Part shown: positions 60,311 to 64,000 of the stretch, piece by piece
Position numbering within the stretch: the stretch's first letter is position 1
Layout: each line of letters opens with the position of its first letter
Origin: Yoonia sp. I 8.24
GTDB taxonomy: Bacteria > Pseudomonadota > Alphaproteobacteria > Rhodobacterales > Rhodobacteraceae
Direction: 5' to 3'
DNA: 64,000 nt
Assembly: GCF_022096995.1 (NCBI RefSeq)
Contig: NZ_JACXGQ010000003.1
Span: forward strand, 490,939 to 554,938
Position numbers and translations under genes: made by a program
Notes under the pieces: generated by a model
The model's input: only the letters and a program-made list of their open reading frames with translations
What the model was told of the DNA's origin: nothing
Databases searched by the model: none

Positions 60311-61025
60311 TACTTTCCACGAGATCACTATCGGTGATTGCCGGTTGATCTTGGGCGATATGCTTGAGGTGTTGCCAGAGCTAGATGTGAGCGCCGATCT
60401 AGTGGTCACCGACCCCCCGTATTTGCTTACGAGTGGCGGCACGGCTGAGCAATCGATGGGCGGCATCTTTGCCCATGCGGCCTACGCAAACGATGGTGCG
60501 CTGATGGATGTTGTCCCCTGGAATGACATGGGTGGTCCATTGTACCGCGCATGCGCAGCCAACGCTGATTGCTACGTGATGTCGAACGACAAGAACATCT
60601 TTGCCGCTGGTGGCGCGTTTCTGGGGGCAGGGTGGCAATTCCATAACCTGCTGGCTTGGGACAAGGTTCGCGCAACTCGTAATCGCTGGTACATGAAACA
60701 CCTCGAGTACACGCTGTATTTTTGGAAGGGCGCGGCTGACCCGAAGGGCATCAATGATTGCGGGTCCAAGCAGTTGTTCACGTTGAATGCCCCGCGTCGC
60801 AGCGATCATCCGACAGAAAAGCCGGTCGAACTGTTTTCACATTACATCCTGAATTCATCGCACCAAGGCGACCTCGTGCTTGATCCGTTCATGGGGTCGG
60901 GCACGGCCATGCTGTCATGCATTGCGCACGGTCGGCGGGGCATTGGGATCGAGAAAGACCCAGATCACTTCGCGACTGCCGTAAAGGCCGTCACCGAGGC
61001 ATATCAAGCAAAGGAAGCAGCATGA
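60303..61025 (+). CDS. Beta-class DNA methyltransferase (N6-adenine or N4-cytosine)
   Basis: A 240-residue methyltransferase. Motif IV comes first (VVTDPPYLL, about residue 38) and the SAM motif last (LDPFMGSGTAMLSCIAHGRR), which is the beta order also seen in CcrM. DPPY favours N6-adenine. No restriction enzyme is adjacent, so it is an orphan, perhaps protecting the element or altering host methylation. The ATG at 60303 overlaps the previous stop. Confidence 0.9.
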   Translation: MSNTFHEITIGDCRLILGDMLEVLPELDVSADLVVTDPPYLLTSGGTAEQSMGGIFAHAAYANDGALMDVVPWNDMGGPLYRACAANADCYVMSNDKNIFAAGGAFLGAGWQFHNLLAWDKVRATRNRWYMKHLEYTLYFWKGAADPKGINDCGSKQLFTLNAPRRSDHPTEKPVELFSHYILNSSHQGDLVLDPFMGSGTAMLSCIAHGRRGIGIEKDPDHFATAVKAVTEAYQAKEAA

Positions 61026-61597
61026 CCCGCACAACGCAAGAGAAGCGAGGGAATCCCATCCTTATTCGTGGAAAGGCATACCCCTCGCAGGCTGCGGCTG
61101 CGCGCGCGTATGGCGTGTCTTGTGCTGCGATATCTTATGCGCGGTCGCGTGGGGCATTAGATCGTGTCGGGCTCACCACGCGCCTGCGCGAAACCGCAAG
61201 CGAGTGTGCAGACCCGCCTGCGACCATCGCGCCTACAGAGCCGTCATCTGTGCAGCGGGTGTCGCTGCACAAACACCTCTTACCGATCTTTCATCCACGT
61301 TGGTGTCCGCGCGACGATCTTGCGCTTGTGCGGGCCAAAGCGGCGGGGCGAAATTTCTCTGAGATTGCCCAAAGCTTAGGGCGGTCGCGTATTGCTGTTG
61401 AGCAGCGCTGGCACCGACTGCGAAATGTTCCAGATATCGAAAAGCATCTCAAAGCCTATCAGCCCCTTGGCGCGCCCTACCCAGTGGCAGGCTTGTCTGT
61501 TGCGCCCGAAGAACCCGTGTCCAGAATCCAGACACGGGATCAGTCAGGGGCCGCCGTATTAACACGATCCGATGGGGGGATTGACCATGAGTATTGA
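61022..61597 (+). CDS. Phage HTH protein
   Basis: A 191-residue protein with an N-terminal HTH-like segment (YPSQAAAARAYGVSCAAISY) and a SANT/Myb-like segment (AKAAGRNFSEIAQSLGRSRI). It overlaps the methyltransferase stop by 4 bases. Its last part carries the first iteron copy at 61515. Confidence 0.65.
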   Translation: MTRTTQEKRGNPILIRGKAYPSQAAAARAYGVSCAAISYARSRGALDRVGLTTRLRETASECADPPATIAPTEPSSVQRVSLHKHLLPIFHPRWCPRDDLALVRAKAAGRNFSEIAQSLGRSRIAVEQRWHRLRNVPDIEKHLKAYQPLGAPYPVAGLSVAPEEPVSRIQTRDQSGAAVLTRSDGGIDHEY

Positions 61598-61992
61598 GGC
61601 TGTCCGTTGGGCATTTGATCAGCGAGGCCTCAAGCCTGCCGCGAAGCTTGTCCTCGTATTCCTCGCTGACTGCCATAATCGCCACAGCAAGCGCTGTGAC
61701 CCCTCACAGGCGCTTCTGGCGAGCGAGTGTGAGATGTCGCGGGCAAGTGTGAATGTGCATCTTAAGGCGCTTGAGGATGATGGTTTCATTCGTCGGATAC
61801 AGCGCTCAAACGCGAAAACAAAGAAGCAAAAGAGCACGCTTTACGTCTTGGGGTGCGATGATGAAAAACCACAAGATGATGTGAAAGCCGTGTCCAGAAT
61901 CCGGACACGGGAACAGGCAAAAGCCGTGTCCAGAAAACGGGCAATCCCGTGTCCAGAAAATGGGGGTTCCCGTGTCCAGACGTCTAGACACG
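61514..61992. repeat. Iteron-like repeats, candidate replication origin
   Basis: The 12-mer CCGTGTCCAGAA occurs at 61515, 61888, 61924, 61947 and (last base different) 61970. The last three are exactly 23 bases apart. At 61514-61538, 61888-61910 and 61970-61992 the repeat is matched by an inverted GACACG(G) arm, giving palindromes. Four copies lie inside the winged-helix gene, the arrangement seen for phage origins inside an initiator gene. Confidence 0.75.
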
Positions 61993-62216
61993 AACCTGAA
62001 AAGAACCGGAAAAGAACAGCGTGCGCGACAAAAACTGCACCATTCTTCACAGCTGATGAGCGATCCGAAGCCGGGCAGATTGCGGATCACATTCGCGGCG
62101 GCGGTCGGATCAACGCTGGCGCTGTTGGGCAACGGGTGCGTGCCTGCATCGCCGACGGCGCATTGCTGACCGATGATGAAATCAACAAGCACGGTTTGCG
62201 TGTAGCTGAAATTTAG
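61587..62216 (+). CDS. Winged-helix replication protein
   Basis: A 209-residue protein. Residues 1-90 are a phage-type winged helix (KLVLVFLADCHNRHSKRCDP, SQALLASECEMSRASVNVHL, LEDDGFIRRIQRS), as in the DNA-binding part of replication initiators. A basic low-complexity linker (110-155) is encoded by the iteron repeats, and a short conserved C-terminus follows. GGGGGGA precedes the ATG at 61587. An initiator binding its own gene is the likely role. Confidence 0.75.
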   Translation: MSIEAVRWAFDQRGLKPAAKLVLVFLADCHNRHSKRCDPSQALLASECEMSRASVNVHLKALEDDGFIRRIQRSNAKTKKQKSTLYVLGCDDEKPQDDVKAVSRIRTREQAKAVSRKRAIPCPENGGSRVQTSRHEPEKNRKRTACATKTAPFFTADERSEAGQIADHIRGGGRINAGAVGQRVRACIADGALLTDDEINKHGLRVAEI

Positions 62217-62241
62217 AATTGCTGAGAAAAGGAAAGCGCGG

Positions 62242-62829
62242 ATGGATAGCACAAAACAGGCCGATGGCGAAAAGCGCGTTGATGCGGTTTTGATTAAACC
62301 TTTGCAGCGCCGGGGTTTGGCAAAGCCGGGTAGCCTGACCAAGGCGCAATTCGAAGAGATGATCAAAGATCTTTGTGCGCGTCTGGCGTATATGTCCGCA
62401 CCCAACCTGATGGCGCTCGAAGAGCAGGCCGCGTCAAATGCGGGCGGCAAGGACCGTGATCGTTTTCCGATTGCCAATCGCATCTTGGAATGGGCGGGCC
62501 AGATCCAGTCGCCCAGTGACGAGGCATCCCCGTTGATCCGTGCGGTGTTATCATCGCAGCTTGGCGTGGATGCCCTGGCCGCTGGTTGGGCACCGGAATT
62601 GCTGGTCGAGCTTAAGAAAAACCGTCGCTGGCCGAATGCCTATGTGATTACCCAAATCAAGCAATCTGCGGGCGATAGCGTAACCCGCATGATCCGCAGT
62701 GATGAGGCTTTGGCGCGTGGCGATGAGCTTTCGCCTGACCTCGCAGCTTGGCGCGCCCGCCGTCTTGCCGCCCTGCAGAAGTGCCGTGACATCGCTGCGA
62801 TGGGTCAGGTTGATGGGGCAGGGGTATGA
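62242..62829 (+). CDS. Phage protein of unknown function
   Basis: A 195-residue helical protein (QFEEMIKDLCARLAYMSAPN). It follows the replication gene by 25 bases with AAGGAAAG as binding site and overlaps the NusG-like gene by 4 bases. It could be a helicase-loading protein by position, but nothing in the sequence proves it. Confidence 0.65.
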   Translation: MDSTKQADGEKRVDAVLIKPLQRRGLAKPGSLTKAQFEEMIKDLCARLAYMSAPNLMALEEQAASNAGGKDRDRFPIANRILEWAGQIQSPSDEASPLIRAVLSSQLGVDALAAGWAPELLVELKKNRRWPNAYVITQIKQSAGDSVTRMIRSDEALARGDELSPDLAAWRARRLAALQKCRDIAAMGQVDGAGV

Positions 62830-63479
62830 ACGCAATGACCGAAGTAACTGCCCGTCAAATCCAATGGTTCGCCGTGCGGATGAAGCCCAACGCCAATGGT
62901 GGGCCACGCACGGCAATTGTGGACGTTGAGAAAGCGAAGTACGCGGATCGTGCCGGTAAGATCGGTTACCGCACTGTGAAAGGTACGGGGAAACGGGTTT
63001 TCCTCCCTGAGCATTTGTTGAAACGTGCTGGTTTCGAAGTGTTTTTGCCCGTGAAGAAGGTTCAGCGGATCAAGAACCGTTTCACCAAAGAAAAACATTT
63101 GGTCTCCGTTCCGCTGCTGGCTGATTGGATCTTTGTGGGCTGGCCCGTTGATGAACATCGTTGGCAAGAGCTTATGGGGTTTGATGTGGTGGCTGGCGTG
63201 ATGGGCACGGGGGGGCGGCCAATTCAAATGTCGGACGCTACTGTGATGCGCATGATGCGACAGTTCAGCGGAGACCGCGTATCAGGCGCTGTGCGGCGAC
63301 GGATGCAAGCACGCTTGGATTTCGGGATTGGTGATTGTGCACGTATCACCGAGGGCCCTTTGCAAGGCCAATCGGTGCGGGTCATTGACATCAAAGGCGT
63401 CACGGCGCGCGCCTGCCTCAATATTCTTGGTGGCGATGTCGAAATTGAGTTGGGCGTTGATTTGATGAGGAGTCAGTAA
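62826..63479 (+). CDS. NusG-like transcription factor of the element
   Basis: A 217-residue protein with an NGN-like domain (IQWFAVRMKPN, then FEVFLPVKKVQRIKNRFTKE and LADWIFVGWP) and a C-terminal KOW motif (DCARITEGPLQGQSVRVIDI). Host NusG is about 175 residues; the insert of about 30 residues after the first strand is unusual. As the last gene of the rightward operon it could be an antiterminator acting on genes further right. Confidence 0.8.
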   Translation: MNAMTEVTARQIQWFAVRMKPNANGGPRTAIVDVEKAKYADRAGKIGYRTVKGTGKRVFLPEHLLKRAGFEVFLPVKKVQRIKNRFTKEKHLVSVPLLADWIFVGWPVDEHRWQELMGFDVVAGVMGTGGRPIQMSDATVMRMMRQFSGDRVSGAVRRRMQARLDFGIGDCARITEGPLQGQSVRVIDIKGVTARACLNILGGDVEIELGVDLMRSQ

Positions 63480-63508
63480 ACCGTCTGTGTGTAAGCAAGG
63501 CGGTTATC

Positions 63509-63558
63509 GGTGGCGTTGAGCCTTTCACCCAGATGGGCTCACAAGACTAAACGCCACC
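63509..63558. other. Two-tier stem-loop after the NusG-like gene
   Basis: GGTGGCGTT (63509-63517) pairs with AACGCCACC (63550-63558), and inside it GAGCC (63518-63522) pairs with GGCTC (63536-63540). A T-rich tail follows. It may be a terminator or an RNA signal for antitermination. Confidence 0.6.
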
Positions 63559-63572
63559 ATTTGTTTCTTTCG

Positions 63573-64000
63573 TTATGCAAACAAGAAGTCGTCTATCGTT
63601 AACACAGTATTATTCACAGTAATGCTGCTATCGACGCCATAGTTAACGACAGTATCGCCACTCATTGTGTCGATCTGGATATCGTTTTCTGTCAATCCCG
63701 GAGTAGTGAAGACAATGAAGTCCGTACCATCCGCAAAGTCTGTAATGACGTCATCCCCATCATCGGCAGCAAAGATAAACTGATCACTCCCGTAGCTACC
63801 TGTGAGCGTATCATCGCCCAAACCACCAGTTATGAAATCATCGCCAGAGCCCGCACTGATCGTGTCGTTGCCGAGGCCGCCGTCGATAATGTCGGCAAAG
63901 GCTGTGCCAGTAATGGTATCGTCACCATCAGTTCCTTGATCCAACACCGCACGCGCCACAACGGCAGCATTGCTATCAAGCGTGCCATCACTGAACAGAA
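63573..64000 (-). CDS. RTX calcium-binding protein, C-terminal part
   Basis: The last 142 codons of a leftward gene that begins beyond the window. It has glycine-aspartate nonapeptide repeats (TDGDDTITG, GGLGNDTISAGSGDDFITGG, GGLGDDTLTG) and a serralysin-like C-terminal end (SDQFIFAADDGDDVITDFAD). Such proteins bind calcium and leave the cell by type I secretion. Whether it belongs to the element or to the host cannot be told here. Confidence 0.88.
   Translation of the reverse strand, partial: LFSDGTLDSNAAVVARAVLDQGTDGDDTITGTAFADIIDGGLGNDTISAGSGDDFITGGLGDDTLTGSYGSDQFIFAADDGDDVITDFADGTDFIVFTTPGLTENDIQIDTMSGDTVVNYGVDSSITVNNTVLTIDDFLFA

Larger units (their letters stand above)
52700..63480. mobile_element. 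Integrated phage-like element at tRNA-Leu
   Basis: The stretch begins at the 3' end of tRNA-Leu and carries an integrase, excisionase-like gene, CI/Cro-like switch, methyltransferase, replication and NusG-like genes. Genes are short and overlapping, unlike the flanking host genes. No second copy of the tRNA 3' end was seen inside the window, so the right end is not defined; 63480 is the end of the last phage-like gene. No structural genes are visible. Confidence 0.85.

Noticed and set aside
52614..63572. Right attachment site as a repeat of the tRNA-Leu 3' end
   Set aside because: I looked for a second copy of the tRNA 3' part in the element and near the RTX gene and found none.

Overview
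The window is chromosomal DNA from a member of the alphaproteobacterial order Rhodobacterales (Roseobacter-type). The evidence is the gene order rplU-rpmA-GNAT-obgE-proB-proA, the CtrA relay genes chpT, sciP and ctrA, the ornithine-lipid pair olsB-olsA, L21 with a C-terminal extension, and an alphaproteobacterial LexA box. No species can be named from the sequence alone.

Host part, 1-52,700. From the left: a circularly permuted ATP-grasp/alpha-E operon divergent from a transglutaminase-DUF2126 gene; a sensor kinase and an MBL-fold hydrolase; tRNA-Asn followed by a probably acquired beta-propeller gene; tRNA-Ser and three small envelope genes; the rplU to proA run; chpT, olsBA, a thiE-like gene, trmJ, ctaA and an M32 carboxypeptidase; a MocR regulator; rplM-rpsI; a ppk2-tetR-pagL operon; metA; mnmA; sciP and ctrA; ligA-recG; a 40-residue membrane protein behind a LexA-type box; a NifU-like gene, hisI, gluQ and trmFO; two paralogous outer-membrane proteins; gyrA; an arginase-ornithine cyclodeaminase operon with a divergent Lrp regulator; and dsbB-yqaA.

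One rearrangement can be read directly. Between the two outer-membrane protein genes lies a 123-base scar made of the first codons of trmFO fused in frame to the last 33 codons of gyrA. This is the junction expected from tandem duplication of a gyrA-end / OMP / trmFO-start unit.

Mobile part, 52,700 to about 63,500. An integrated element starts 3' of tRNA-Leu(CAA). It has a tyrosine recombinase, a small excisionase-like protein, a leftward operon of very small overlapping genes, a CI-like repressor with a divergent Cro-like gene, and a rightward operon with a regulator, HD hydrolase, HTH protein, beta-class DNA methyltransferase, winged-helix replication protein and NusG-like protein. Four copies of a 12-bp palindrome mark probable repressor operators. 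Iteron-like repeats lie in and just before the winged-helix gene and suggest an origin. No capsid, terminase, portal or tail gene is visible, so this is either the regulatory and replication arm of a prophage running past the window or a compact satellite-like element. The window ends inside an RTX calcium-binding protein gene on the minus strand.
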